Origin: Simmondsia chinensis
Taxonomy: Eukaryota; Streptophyta; Magnoliopsida; Caryophyllales; Simmondsiaceae
Assembly: GCA_018398585.1 (NCBI GenBank)
Contig: JAGTTD010000009.1
Span: 9,801,193 to 9,865,192 of the forward strand
Reading direction: 5' to 3'
Length of the DNA: 64,000 bases
The notes below the pieces were generated by a model. The model did no database searches, was not told where the DNA came from, and worked only from the letters and a program-made list of their open reading frames with translations. Every line of letters begins with the position of its first letter. The first letter of the stretch is position 1. Below, one piece after another: positions 43,174-55,152 of the stretch. The translations under genes and the position numbers were made by a program.

Positions 43174-44518
43174 TGATGTGCTTTTCTATGTCTATCAAAA
43201 TTTAATATTTAACCTTATCTACTAAACACATCTAAATTGAAGTGCAAGGCAAGAGGGTGTCGAGCCACAGGGACTAAGAGTATGTGAAATTATTTTATTA
43301 TCTAAATTGATTTGAATAGAATTGAGAGGTTTTTGTGTCAATTAAACTAAAGTAATCTACTTCTAATCACAAACGTGTATTAAATTAGAGCCTAGGGTTT
43401 CGAATCCATCATTAGCCAATTATTTTTCTGTTAATTCTTAAATTGGGATTATTGATTGTCACACAGGTAGTGGTTTAGGCTACAAGCTTCAACCTTCTAA
43501 AATAATGTTGTTAGTATCACGTATTGACTCTATCTAACTAAAACATACGGAAAATAGGCTTCACCTAACGTATTGTTAATTATCACATAATTACCCTATC
43601 TAGCTAAAGCATAGGAAAGATAGGCTTTAATTAACAATTTGGTTAATACTATTGCTTGATTAATTAATCCTAGGGCTACAATCTCAAAGAATTAATTTAT
43701 AATAATCAATATCGACAATCAAAGGTTACAAACTCAATAATTATCCCAATTGAATAAACAATTAACGCACAATACTTCGAAGTATTTCTCACAATCAAGC
43801 AATTCATGTAACAAATAAATTATCCCTAAATTAAAAGTAATACAAAAGTAAAAAGGCTAAAACTTCATCTAACCTCAGAGAGCAAGTTATCTCTACATCA
43901 AGGATGAACCGGTGAAGGAGGAGATGTAGAAACTCATGTCGATCTTCACGTTAATTTCGCTCTTGTTCTAATTTAACGGAAAAAGGAAAAATAAAAGTTG
44001 GGAGAAGAGAGAGAAACTCAGGCGGTGCTGCAGTCCCAAACCCAAAAATCGAAAACAAAAAACAGAGAGCCTCCTAAAACTAGCTCCTCTTCTTCTTTAA
44101 ACCAATTTCGCGGCTGCAGAAACTCTACGGGTCTAGGCGAGACTGTTGCGTGTGTTGGGCTGTGTGGTGACGGTGGGCTTGATGAGATCTGGAGGTAGTT
44201 GTTGACGGTGCTTGGTGCCGGTGGGCTGTTCGTGGGACTGTACGTGGGACTGCGTTTGGGCCAAGGTGCACCGGTTTGGGCTATGCGGGTTTTGGGTCGG
44301 ATTTAGCTCATACGATCCCGTCGAGATCTTTCATTGACTTGATTTAATTTTTTACGCGTCGAATTTATCTTAATTGCACCAAAATTTGACAATTTCCGGA
44401 ACTTCAATTTCAAACCTGTTAAACATAAAAATTGCCAAAATGAGTGTAAAACTACAATTAAATAGGTGCAAAATTATTAAAATCACAATTAAAAGATGCG
44501 TAATTACGAGACGCATCA
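43174..44518 (-). repeat. Athila element 5' LTR
   Basis: 1,345 bp, TGATGTGCTTTTCTATG to GAGACGCATCA, followed by the ATGAA flank. Confidence 0.92.
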
Positions 44519-46417
44519 ATGAAGTTACCCATAAAGACTTTAGCTTGTAAATAAATGTACAAATATGTTCCATAGTGCTGAAATTTTAGGGGCATAGTCA
44601 TTGCCATCAGTTCAACTTGATCAAAGCTCAGCTCCTTGTCCTGAATTCTTAAGAATATTTCATTAAGATGGTAATTCAAAATTCAGATAGATAACGCACT
44701 TCAACACCCTAAAGCCTAAACTAATCATCATAACTCCAAATCTAAGTTGATTATTTTGATGGACATTTCAATACAACACCTCCCGAATGCCCACAAATGT
44801 AAAAGAAGTAAAGAAATTCAAATTATCTTAGAGTGATTCAGGCATAGTTAATTATTCGACTTATATGACTTGCTCTGCCACAGATAAATCCCGTTTCGGG
44901 GTGCAACAAACGAAAATACAAAGGGTATCACCTATTTGATATTTTATGACTTCTATGACACATCCAATCCACCATCATAATTTAACCCAATGGCATCCCA
45001 TTCATCTACCCCATTCTTACTTTTATATTTCCATGAAAAGATTTTATTCACCCCAATCAACAATCAACAAAGATAAATAGAATTTTAGACTATAATTAGG
45101 CCAGTATGGACTTTTTTGTAACATGTTTTCAACTAACCGTTATACAACTAGCCATATTATATACAACAATTTTGTAACTATAGAAATTTGCCTAGTCCAG
45201 TTGCAGTAATTACACAGCAATTACTTATAAATCAAACTAAAAAATGAACATCAATCAAAAATTATAGTAAATTTTTGAACACGGAAATAGAATTCACAAC
45301 ACAATTACTCATGAATTAACAAATATAGAAATTTACCTAGTCCACTAAAATCTGTACTCCAAACACAACAATTAGGGGACAATTACTCATAAATTGAACC
45401 AAAAAAATGAATATCAATCCAAAATTATAGAAAACTCTAACCTAAAGCTAGAAATCTTAACACAATTACTCACAAATTAACCCAAACAAATGAGCAACAA
45501 AAGACAAAAGAAAACAAACCCCAATAACGTTGATTTCTTGTCAGAGATTAAATCCTTGTACTCAACTAAAAATATTTATCGCTTTTCTCTTTCTCTAAAA
45601 TTTTTGTTGAACTTCTTGAATTTAGGGAATTCTTCTAATGCCATTCCTATTGTCTACCTTCAAATGTGTGTGGGCAATCCTTTTATAGCAAAACATAATG
45701 AAAACATCATACAATCCAAAACAGTATGGTCATATGCTACAAATGCTTGTTCATAGCTTCTCATCATTCAATTCAAACAAAACAAATTAAACTTTGTAGT
45801 AGGCGATTCCAAAGAAGAGTGAAAGTAAACCAAGCTTTCTTCCCCATTTTGTCATAGTTGTCATTAGAAAATCTATCTTCTCCTATGCGGATTTTAAGCT
45901 TTGATTTATAGCTTTCAGCTCATCCTCTAACTTCCTATTTTTTTCTTGCTCTTGAGTGAAGAGAGAGCGCTTCACACTAAATCGAGGGACTTTAGCGCCT
46001 AAAGCACAGGTTTTTTTCATATCCATTTTTGATCTCTCTTACAACTTCCATAAAAAATTTTTTGCATTCCTCTATTTTTGTCGCCTCATCAACATCCTGT
46101 TAAAGAACTTTTAATTTTCTATCAATCTCAGCCTGATATCATATTATAAAATGATGACGATAACCTTTACAAGTGACATGGGAAAAACGGTGAGATGCAA
46201 AATAACTGAAGATAAACCATACTAGACAGCAACAAATCCTGCAACAAGTTTGGATAGAGACTTTGGCATATGGATTTGTTGAAACATTGCAAGCTCATCT
46301 AGTTCTTTCCCATCAGCTATCGTTTATACACACATCGAACACATAATTTTCAATAAAATTTTCTCAGAACAAATCTCATGATTCAAAGTAAACTAAAAGA
46401 CAAAAGTCGCCGATATA
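44519..46417. other. unidentified DNA, possibly inside a DNA transposon
   Basis: 1.9 kb, very AT-rich. The minus strand around 45850-46130 shows charged, coiled-like translations in changing frames. The plus strand has an 88-codon frame at 45490 with no recognised domain. The pieces on both sides of the Athila element (34511-35117 and this one) probably belonged together before its insertion. Confidence 0.35.
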
Positions 46418-46541
46418 ATTAAATGGGTAACCCGCAAGTTACCCATTTAATAAATGAGTCGGGTTTGGCTTGACCCCATTCTAAAGACCCCTCGCATAGC
46501 ACGAACATGAACAACAACACGACACATTTGCCACCCCTAAC
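46418..46541 (-). mobile_element. hAT-like terminus with perfect hairpin
   Basis: Ends ACACATTTGCCACCCCTAA at 46540, the antisense form of the TAGGGGTGGCAAA terminus common in plant hAT elements. Inside it is GAGTCGGGTTTGGCTTGACCCC, a usual subterminal text. A perfect 14-bp hairpin lies at 46418-46431 and 46438-46451 with loop CCGCAA. The gypsy fragment starts immediately to the right, so this is the right end. The left end was not found. Confidence 0.55.
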
Positions 46542-47220
46542 TTTCTTTGGATTGTTGAAAGTCATGCTATTCATGTATTTCTCCACACTTTGATTCAGTC
46601 TTCCAGTCTCCCCATCAGTTTGAGGATGGCATGCAGAGCTCAAAGTCAAGGAAGAACCCCAAAAGTTTAAACAATTCTTTCCAAAAGGTGCTTGTGAACA
46701 ATCAATCTCGATTAGATAGAATAGCTTGAGGAAGGCCATGGAGCTTATAACTGTTGTCCAAGAATACCTTTGCAAGCTTCTCCACACAAATAGGATGATT
46801 AAGAGCTATGAAATGTCCATACTTTGTAAAACGATCAATCACACCCTAATAATGTCTTTCCCTTCTGATTTTGGCAGACCCTTGATAAAGTCCATACTAA
46901 TTTGCTGCCAAGCTCCATCTAGAATTGGAAAGGGTTGCAGCAATCTCGGATAAAAAGTGTGTCCGCCCTTGGTACGTTGACAGATTTCACAGTTCTACAC
47001 AATTCAATCACATCTTGTTTCATGCCTTGCCAAGTGAAGTGTTGTTTCAGCCTCGGATATGAACCCTCAATTTCAGAGCGGCCTCCCAATGCTGAGGCAT
47101 GGAAAGCCATTATAATCTATGCTCTTAACTCAGTAGCTATCCCAATATAAACCTTTCCCTTTACTCTCAAAATGACATTAACAATGGTCACTTCATTAGC
47201 TGTTGTCCTTGTTGTAGGAT
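46542..47220 (-). pseudogene. gypsy integrase fragment
   Basis: From 47110 leftward: AFHASALGGRSEIEGSYPRL and QDVIELCRTVKSVNV (remnant of the HHCC finger), then core text LIEIDCSQAPFGKNCLNF and HPQTDGETGRLNQSVEKYMN, which includes the catalytic Glu (DGETGRLN). The first core Asp region is broken by stops. It is cut at 46542 by the hAT-like end. Confidence 0.7.
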
Positions 47221-48224
47221 CTTAAGTACTAAGGATTTTTAGCTGCTCTTGAGAAAATGGATCTTGCTCATAAGACGTGAAAACTTCTTCCATCCATGTA
47301 AAAATGACAGTGGTGATTACCAAGCAAGAGCCCTCCACTACATTCTCTTGTCTTCTGGACAAAGCATCCGCAGCCAAATTCTTGTTTGCTTTTCTATATT
47401 CGATTGTGTAATTTAATCCTAACATCTTCATCAACCTTTTCCTTTGAACCCTTGTTGTAATCTTTTGCTACAACAAAAATTTAAGGCTTTGGCGATCTAT
47501 TTTGATCACAAAATGATGCCCCTCCAAGTATTGTCTCCACTTTTCCACTACTAAAAGGATGGCTAAGTACTCTTTTTCATATATTGATACTTTCATTTGT
47601 CATGGGCTAAAAGCTTGACTTATGAAAGTAATTTTCCTCCCCTATTGGAACAAAATTGCACCAACTCCATGGCTACATGCATCAGTCTCAATCTCAAATG
47701 GTTCTTCAAAATTAGGCATCCTCGATACTGGTGCTGAACACATTGCCAACTTCAGGCTGTCACATGTTTCTTATGTTGCAGAAGACCATAACAAGGATTC
47801 CTTCTTGACAAGATCATTTAAAGGCTTAGCAATGACTCCATAACCTTGGATGAACTTCCTGTAATAGCCTGTTATTCTCAAAAAACTTAATTTTTTAACT
47901 ACAGTGGAAATTGGCCATTGTTTCATAGCTTGAACCGTAGATGCATCAGTGGCTACCCCTTCATAGGAGATTACATGTCACAAATATACTATTTGAGTTT
48001 GGGCAAAAGAACATTTGGGTAGTTTGGCAAATAACTGGTGTTTGCACATGGTATAGAAAACTTGGTTTAAGTGTTCAATATGATTCCTTAATTTTGAACT
48101 ATAGACTAAGAGATCATCAAAGAATACAAGAAAAAAAAATTTGAGGAAGGGCTTAAAAATTGAGTTCATGAAAGCTCTAAAAGTGGCAGGAGCATTTGAT
48201 AACCCAAATGGCATAACCACAAAC
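47221..48224 (-). pseudogene. gypsy reverse transcriptase and RNase H fragment
   Basis: At 48220 it reads MPFGLSNAPATFRAFMN and VFFDDLLVYS, the RT palm with the YxDD site as FFDD. Then come thumb text (GYYRKFIQGYG near 47855) and RNase H: IETDACSHGVGAILFQ near 47690, KVSIYEKEYLAILLVVEKWR near 47575, IKIDRQSLKFLL near 47500, and ADALSRRQE near 47350. Single stops and frameshifts break the frame. The RT N-terminus, protease and gag are absent: the fragment ends at 48224 near an A-rich run. Confidence 0.75.
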
Positions 48225-48589
48225 TCAAAATAATTAAAAAAAAAAAAAACAAAGGATTTTTATAAATATAATGCAAAATAATTAGAGAAGGATTTTGGAA
48301 GTAAAGTACGAAAGCAAAAACAAAATAGTATTATAAGAACTAAAAGAAAATGACACTAATTCTAAACAGTTAGATACAACTCAAGACATAGTGGATGCAT
48401 TAGATGCACCTAGTGATAGGAATGAGAATGTTCCAGGTACACGAGAGCGTAGGTGTGGACACTTGAGAAGGTTAATAGTGGAACTTTTAGCGGTTGGCCG
48501 TGGCATTGAATCTAATCCTTTTAGTCACAATGAAGCAATTAAGCCTTATAGTTTCGAGCAATTGGTTGAATGAACCGTGCATGTACAAA
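48225..48589 (+). other. junction region with a 60-codon frame
   Basis: An A-rich run (48237-48249) follows the gypsy fragment. The frame 48391-48573 (RERRCGHLRRLIVELLAVGR and FSHNEAIKPYSFEQLVE) is unrecognised. It may be the linker between integrase and RT of the copia element on its right. Confidence 0.3.
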
Positions 48590-49360
48590 CGATATTAAGA
48601 GAAAGTAGTGACTTTCTTAGTATTATATGTTAACAATATTCTACTCATTGAGAATGATGTAGGGATGTCATTAGCTATAAAAGTTTGGTTGTAAAGAAAG
48701 CTCAATATGAAAGACATGGGAGAAGCCAACTCCACTCTTAAGATTAAGCTTTAGCAAGGTTGTAAGAGTAGGATAATGGGTCTCTCTGTAGCCACTTCTA
48801 CTGAGAAAATGATGTCAAGGTATTTCATAGAGGACTCTAGGAAAGGTTTTTTACCTTTCCGGCAAGGAGTCCCTTTCTCTCTTTTGAGTAGTATTTTAGG
48901 ACACCTCAAGAGGAAGAGCAATTGAGGAATATTCGATATGTTTTGGAAGTGGGAGACTTAGGTATGCCATGTTGTGCACGAGACTTGATGTCTGCTATGC
49001 TATGGTATAGTAAGTAGGTGTTAGTCTAAACTGGGTCCAATAGACTTGGTGGCAGTGAAGTGTTTTCTCTAGTTCTATAGAAGAACTAGAGATCCTATGC
49101 CGATCTTGTAAAGTGATGAGCTGGTTCCAGTTGGATATATTATTTTAAGACTTCCAGTCAAATATATATGATATATGTTAGACGTCTAAGCATGTCTTTA
49201 CCCTTGGAGTGAGAGACAATTGTGAGAGGAACATCAAGCAATATTATATTGCTGACTTCACAATAGAGTAATTATGCTCACTAAGAGTAAGGCTCAGTAG
49301 ACCATTGGTTCAAACTTAATAGGGGTGAGCATAGACTTTGTAATAAATTGGATTTAGGAC
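48590..49360 (+). pseudogene. copia reverse transcriptase/RNase H remnant
   Basis: Reads FLVLYVNNILLIENDVGM, where the catalytic YVDD is YVNN, then KLNMKDMGEA. Further text matches copia RT-RNase H: LPFRQGVPLS-like near 48860, a CTRPDICYA-like block near 48975, and a SYTD-like stretch near 49110. Frequent frameshifts occur, and part of RNase H is missing before the polypurine tract at 49361. Confidence 0.7.
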
Positions 49361-49371
49361 AAGTAGGAGAT

Positions 49372-51060
49372 TGTTCGGAACAGTGTCCTGAAATCTAGAT
49401 TTATTGTTTTAATTAATAAATAAATTTAAAGTTCTAGTCATTTCCTAGTTAAATTTGTGCATGTGAACATTTATACTACATGTGGTTTTCTTTTGGAAAC
49501 ATCCATGAGATGGGTGTAGTCCTCAGACTACAATTTACATGTTTGTTCTAAGTGGTTTATGAGACTAACCCACATATAGACTTGGAATAAATGGTATGGA
49601 TTGTTGTTTGAAAGACTCGTAGTCGAAGATAAGTTTGGACCACTTGTATGCTAAGACTATGATGTGACATTTTAGATAACATGTCTTGGTCATGTGGATG
49701 GAGATCTGAAAGTGTTAGGTTAGTGTGTTTAATAAGATTGATATACTGAGTTACACCATGTGGATTACTTATTTCTAGACAATTATAAGAGATGAATGAT
49801 TTGCATTGTACTATTTGAATGATGACTCTAAATTCTGAGGTTATTTTGGACTTGTGCATGGAGCGTTAGTTGCTTCTGTGTACTATACGTAAGGTCTAAA
49901 TGAATGACTGAAATCCCACGTACACTGGGTAGCAGCGTGAAATGTGATAAGGATCAGGTATTCAATAGGGAATCTACAGTCTCTTATGAAATACAGATGT
50001 CCCCACAGTTGACTCGCAAAATTTTGAGTAGTTTGGAAACTTTGGTCAAAGTATTCCAAGTGCTTGACATTTGGAATTTATATTATGAATATGTTCCAGT
50101 ATAAATGAATTATTCAATGAAGGGTGAGTTGGTAACTAATGGAGAAGCTGTGAGTAGGATAACGGTAGTGATTATATTTATCTTTTGTCATGGACATTTA
50201 GTGGAGGGGTTGTTGTCATCAATACAGTCTATTAGGGAGATATCGAATAAATAATTTAAGTCTGAAGTGCAGTAAGATTTATTTAGTGGAATTGAGTCTC
50301 ATTAAATGGTAATTAAATTATTCCATGAGATGATTAATTTAACCCATTTAGAGCTAGATTTAAATTGTCCCTGAGGTACCCACATAAGCCTCTGTATTTA
50401 TTGCCATCGGAAAAATATTAAGAATTCATGAGATGAATTATTTATCCATGAAATGGGTAAAGTTCATTTTGCCAAACATTATTCATGAGATGAATAAAAT
50501 TAAAAATTATAAAATAAAATAATTTGAGGAAGTTAAAATTCATAAGATAAATTTTTACATGTGGGAAACAAAGCAAAAAAAAAAAAAAAAAAACAAAAAA
50601 AAAACAAAAATTCAAAATCACGTTTAAACAGTGGCGATCCACGTGCTTCAGATCTGATGAAGCGCCCTAGGTCATACACTGGGCAATCCGCGTGCACGGG
50701 CGCGGACCAATGGGACACTGCCACGTGTCACACGTTTTCAATTAAATAAGCATGTGATATTGAATTGTGTTGCAGCGCTGCGTTTTGAACTTGCTTTTAA
50801 ATAAAATGACACGTTCTACTAATAGGTCTGTGCATCCCACATCAAAAAATAGACAATTTTCACTCTGGTGTACTATTATAAGTAGTGGTACCTGTTCCAG
50901 AGGTTTGGCATTTAATCAAAACAAACTATTTAGGGTTTATGGAAATAGTTTCGGAGACCTAATTGGAGAAAAAAAATTTTCGTTGAAATTTTGCTTTCCT
51001 CAGTTCAATATTTTTCGGAGCCTACCCTCCTGGCAGTTTAAGATCATTGCGTAGAAGATC
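49372..51060 (+). repeat. copia LTR (3' LTR), right limit uncertain
   Basis: Starts TGTTCGGAACAGTGTCC directly after AAGTAGGAGAT, a copia-type polypurine tract. The first 260 bases match the reverse complement of 1-269. CCACGTGTCACACG (50721) and CTATTATAAGTAG (50873) look like promoter elements. The end near 51060 is a guess. The LTR may run to 51475 and even resume after the solo LTR at 54319. Confidence 0.55.
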
Positions 51061-51475
51061 GCGGGGTCTCGATTTACTTGGTTTTCTTTATTATTGGAGC
51101 AATTCTAGGTATGTTCTTCTTTCCTTCTTCCTTTAGTTTTTGCTTTACTATTTATTTACGGTATTTGTTACTATGCCTGTTTGAGTTTAAGTATTATTAT
51201 GAATATATTAGAGTAAAAGGCCTGTAGATCAAAATTAAGAATTTATATCTGTTGATTTAAATTATGAATCTAAGTCAGTAGGTTTAAAATTAGGAATTTT
51301 AAATCAACCATAGGTTTAGTGTTATGAATTCTAAATCTATTCCGCTGCGTAAACTTTATGGAAGTAGGGAGAATTTTTGAAATTTGTCCTTACAGCCAAT
51401 ATTAGGGCAAAGGGTTTATAGAGATAAACCTATTCCCAAAAACTCTCGCACGTGAGGTGTCACGAAGCGTGATGA
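51061..51475. other. possible LTR end or leader of the copia element
   Basis: No frame. Three similar AATTAAGAATTT/AAATCTA blocks lie at about 51230-51330. It abuts the solo LTR with flank GATGA. Confidence 0.35.
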
Positions 51476-51966
51476 TGTTATGATTTGAGAATTCAACGAT
51501 CGAGCTGTTTTTGATCGAGCTACTGCTGGTTCTGTCTTGCTGCTGCGTGCTGCTGTTCGTGGCTGTTATAATGCTGATTAGAGTTGATTGGTTTAATAAA
51601 TGATGTAATAGCTTGGTATGGTTGCATTTTATTGGTCTTAGCTAGTGTTGCATTGTAATAAACCCCTTGTTTCTGCGTTGTAAAGCCTGTAGTAGCTGCA
51701 GCAGGTCTGTTAGCCTTTGGCGCCAAATGCTTAAGTGTGTGTGTGTTAGTAGATATTTTAGAGTTAGTTAGATATTTCCTTGGACCTAGATATTTTTAGT
51801 GTGAGTTGGCTAGTTAGTTAGAGTCTTGATTTAATGTATTGCTTGCTTAGCTTGCCTATAAGTAGTAATGGTTGTAATAATCAGGAGCATTCAAGAAATA
51901 TCAAATACAAGTCTCAACTTGAGATTCAACTTCTCTCTCTCATCTAACTCTCTCTCTATTTCTCTT

Positions 51967-52460
51967 TGTTATGATCGGGATTGACTCCCGAACATATGCT
52001 AAGTACATAGGGATAGGTTGAGAGTATGAGATGAGAAAGAAGGAAAATTAGGTGAGAAATAGAGAATTTGGGATGAGAAAATAGAGAGAGTTAGATGAGA
52101 GAGAGAATTGATCTCAAAATGAGATTAATGTTTGATATTTTTCATTGAATAATTCTGATCAATACATTCACCTCCTATTTATAAGCTCTTAAGCTAGCCT
52201 TACAATGAATCAAGACACCATACCACCCATCTTATTAGAAGAAACATCTAGAAAGCTCTAGAAACTAACTAACTAATATTCCAATCTTATTCTTGGCGCC
52301 AAAAGAGGAAACTAACAGCGGCAACATTGCACAGCAGCAGTAGCACACCGGCAGTAGCAGAAATGTGCACAATAACAGAATTTCAAGCAACCAGATTCTA
52401 ACTGATTTTCCCGCCCAAATGCCAATTTAAATCCATGCCTCGGATTCTCGGGTTATAACA
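51967..52460 (-). repeat. N5 3' LTR
   Basis: Plus-strand TGTTATGATCGGGATTG to TCGGGTTATAACA. The antisense TATTTATAA is at about 52176. It nearly duplicates 53673-54177. Confidence 0.92.
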
Positions 52461-52520
52461 TTCCCTTCCCCTTGAAAACATTCTTGTCCTCAAGAATGAA
52501 AGAGAATGAGACTTTGAGGA

Positions 52521-53477
52521 TCACTTGTTGTAGAAATTACCTTTTAGAAACTGGAGGGCTTTGGACTTTGAAAATTTCTTGAACACGTTCCTTCCTTCCT
52601 TGCTTCGAACTGTGATGTCAACCTCTTCTTCACTATCGGTATCCCGAACTGATCCATCAACATCAGTAGCACTTTCATCGCTTTCGGTTTGTTCTTCAAT
52701 ATCAACTCCCCTAGCTGCCATGAAAGATTTAGGATTGCACTTATGACCAGGTACATAAGGCTGATGACACTTAAAACAGCGGGGTCGAGGCTCCTTCTCG
52801 AAGTTTCGTGGATCTTTAAGTTCATCTTCCCCTTTTGTGATCTATCCCCTTGTGATAATGTTGGAAGTTTTCTTCCCGATGCCTTGGCCGATCAAGGGAT
52901 GTAAAATCTGTGGCTTCAACCAACTTTGCCTTTGCAAAAGCTTGAGACGAGGAAGTAGGTTCAAGTGCTTTTACCATGCTCTTGATTCTAGGCTTTAGTC
53001 CACTAATGAAGCTCGAGACATAAAAGGACCCAGGGGCTCAAGGGGCAAATGTAATCATACTGGCTCGGAGATTTTCAAATTTTGTCATGTATGCCTTCAC
53101 GGTTGTGTCTTGGTAAGCTTGTTGAAGCTATCCACTACATCACCCACTTCTTCATCACCATAGCGCTCACATAACTCGGTCATAAACCCGTCCCAAGTAA
53201 GAGTGGGATTGCTCCTTAATAGACTATAGAACCAAACTTCATGATCTCCTTGAAGATAAACCGCAACCAATTCCACTTTTTGATCATCGGGAATGGAATA
53301 AAAGTGGAAATATCGCTTGCATCTTCTTAACCAAGAGTGAGGTTGCTTCCCATCAAAATTTTCAAGTTGAACTCGAGGTTGTCGAATGCCATTGCTTCTA
53401 TTACCATAAGAGACTTCATTGCTTCGGTTATGAACAATTTCAGAGGCATTTTGTCCCATGTTATACTGTTGTACCAA
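52521..53477 (-). pseudogene. N5 gag with zinc knuckle, frameshifted
   Basis: The N-terminal 126 codons (53477-53097) read QPRVQLENFDGKQPHSWLRR, a retrotransposon gag core with CKRYFHFYSIPDDQKVELVA and TWDGFMTELCERYGDEE. After a frame change come FISGLKPRIKSMVKALEPTS near 52990, then a knuckle CFKCHQPYVPGHKC near 52760. An acidic tail (TESDESATDVDG) ends at 52521. This is the gag layout of chromodomain gypsy elements. Pol is absent. If a sister copy is intact it could supply particles to elements lacking gag, such as N1-N4 (inference). Confidence 0.75.
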
Positions 53478-53672
53478 ATCTGATTTTTATAACAAAAATC
53501 TGCTTCAATCTGATCTCAATTCTGCTGCACTTTGCTCACTGAATTCCCCAGCGATGCACCATGATCAGAATTGATCGGTTCTAAATTTGAGTTTGATTAA
53601 TTCTGAATTTTTTTTTTTTTTTTTTGTTGATTATGCACTCAATTGGAAGCCAAACAAGGCTCTGATACCAAT

Positions 53673-54177
53673 TGTTATGATCGGGATTGACTCCCGAACA
53701 TAAGCTAAGTAAAATAGGGATAGGTTGAGAGTATGAGATGAGAAAGAAGGGAAATTAGATGAGAAATAGAGAATTTGGGATGAGAAAATAGAGAGAGTTA
53801 GATGAGAGAGAGAATTGACCTCAAAATGAGATTAATGTTTGATATTTTTCATTGAATAATTCTGATCAATACATTCAGCTCCTATTTATAAGCTCTTAAG
53901 CTAGCCTTACAATGAATCAAGACACCACACCACCCATCTTATTAGAAGAAACATTTAGAAAGCTCTAGAAAGTAACTAACTAATATTCCAATCTTATTCT
54001 TGGCGCCAAAAGAGGAAACTAACAGCAGCAACATTGCACAGCAGCAGCAGCACACCAGCAGTAGCAGAAACGTGCACAACAACAGAATTTAATAGAATTT
54101 CAAGCAGCCAGATTCTAACTGATTTTCCCGCCCAAATGCCAATTTAAATCCATGCCTCGGATTCTCGGGTTATAACA
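53673..54177 (-). repeat. N5 5' LTR
   Basis: Plus-strand TGTTATGATCGGGATTG to CGGGTTATAACA. The PBS complement lies just left of it, and an 18-base T run is at about 53608-53625 in the leader. Confidence 0.92.
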
Positions 54178-54318
54178 CTCATCTCCTTTCCCTTCTTTCT
54201 CTCATCTAAACTCTAAATCTCTACTTTCTCATCTCAATTTAACTTCTTTCTCATCTCATACTCTCAATCTATCCAATTTTATTTAGTTTACGTTCGTGGT
54301 TCAAGCCCAAGCGTAACA

Positions 54319-54771
54319 GACGACTGGGGACTTAGGTAGAGAGAAGAGTCTCCTACTCTAAGCACTCAGATAGGTGCCAATGGTTGTGACCATAGTTGAC
54401 AACTGTGAACCCAATAGTCGGCATCAGAGTTTATTTTTCCAGCAAAATTCATATTCTTTTCCCATCAATCTTTCCTCCTCCTATCTCCTTATCTTCTTCA
54501 CTAACCCTGGCGTAACCCTAACCCCTACAAGCTACGGTGTTGCCATTCCTTCAACGGTCGCTGAAATGAGACCACACCAGAGGCGGCGCCGCTTCCGCAG
54601 TCTTCTCTTTTCCTCCACTCGTTTCGGCGTGGCTCCTCTCCCCGTTCTTGGCCACCGCCCTATGGGAATGGACAACGATAACAGTGGTGGCGGCAGCGGC
54701 ATCGTCTTCTCCGGCAAATTGAAGCACTGATTGTGGTTCTTACACCTAGCTTCGGTGGTGGGGAAAGAACA
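54319..54771. other. uncharacterised segment between two elements
   Basis: AGTCGGCATCAGAG near 54412 resembles a weak initiator Met PBS, which would fit the end of the copia LTR continuing from 51475. From 54500 it is GC-richer with CGG repeats and open frames on both strands, but no recognisable protein. Confidence 0.3.
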
Positions 54772-55152
54772 TGATACCAAAATACTCAATCAATGCTCAA
54801 ATTGACGCAATAATCAGGCCTACGGGACAGAAATCAATGCTATCCCACTGTGTTTGTATTAATATTGTATATGTGTAAGCTCCTTCAATAGAGATTTACA
54901 AGAGACGGAAGGAGAAAAGACATAGAAGGGAGTTAGGGAGACAAAGAAAAGGATACACTCATCAAGCATGGAAACCCTAGCATAACTAGCTCTCCTATTT
55001 ATAGCAAGTAAAGAAAAATATCTAGAAAATATCTTGAGTCGATGTGGCCATCTCACGGTTGAGGAAACGCGAGAAGCAAGCTGGCGGTAGCAGAGCGGGC
55101 TATGGTGAGAAGAAGTTGGCGCCAAGGGATGTATTAGCTTATGTTCATATCA
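54772..55152 (-). repeat. chromodomain gypsy 3' LTR
   Basis: TGATACCAAAATACTC to ATGTTCATATCA, with an antisense CTATTTATAG at about 54996. The antisense polypurine text TGTCGCCCCCTTGAG follows. Confidence 0.9.

Larger units (their letters stand above)
35118..44518 (-). mobile_element. Athila-lineage Ty3/gypsy element, complete but defective
   Basis: 9.4 kb, minus strand. LTRs are at 35118-36481 and 43174-44518, both TGATG..CATCA. An Asp-type PBS is at 43150-43167 and a polypurine tract at 36482-36495. The flanks GTGAA (35113-35117) and ATGAA (44519-44523) form a duplication with one mismatch. Gag, protease, RT, RNase H and integrase are in the usual order, without an obvious envelope-like frame in the 1.3 kb after integrase. 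It sits in CACTA-adjacent DNA. Confidence 0.92.
51967..54177 (-). mobile_element. N5: 2.2-kb gag-only LTR element, nested in the solo LTR
   Basis: LTRs are at 51967-52460 (494 bp) and 53673-54177 (505 bp), with an exact PBS complement at 53658-53670 and the antisense polypurine tract at 52461-52472. The flanks CTCTT (51962-51966) and CTCAT (54178-54182) are a duplication with one mismatch inside the interrupted TTTCTCATCTCC of the outer LTR. Only gag lies inside. Confidence 0.92.
51476..54318 (+). repeat. solo LTR (gypsy type), split by N5
   Basis: Pieces 51476-51966 and 54178-54318 give a net of about 632 bp, TGTTATGATTTGAGAATTC to CAAGCCCAAGCGTAACA. They resemble the N3 LTR, including GCTGCTG-rich text and the TC-rich end. 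The flanks are GATGA (51471-51475) and GACGA (54319-54323), a duplication with one mismatch. No PBS or internal sequence follows, so it arose by LTR-LTR recombination. Confidence 0.8.

Noticed and set aside
45490..45756. 88-codon frame starting MSNKRQKK
   Set aside because: Basic start looks protein-like, but no domain, no homologue in the window and AT-rich context. Kept only as part of the unidentified region.
54374..54789. Overlapping frames on both strands (118 and 85 codons)
   Set aside because: Both are low-complexity, Arg/Pro/Ser-rich translations of GC-richer DNA, with no domain and no homologous copy in the window.
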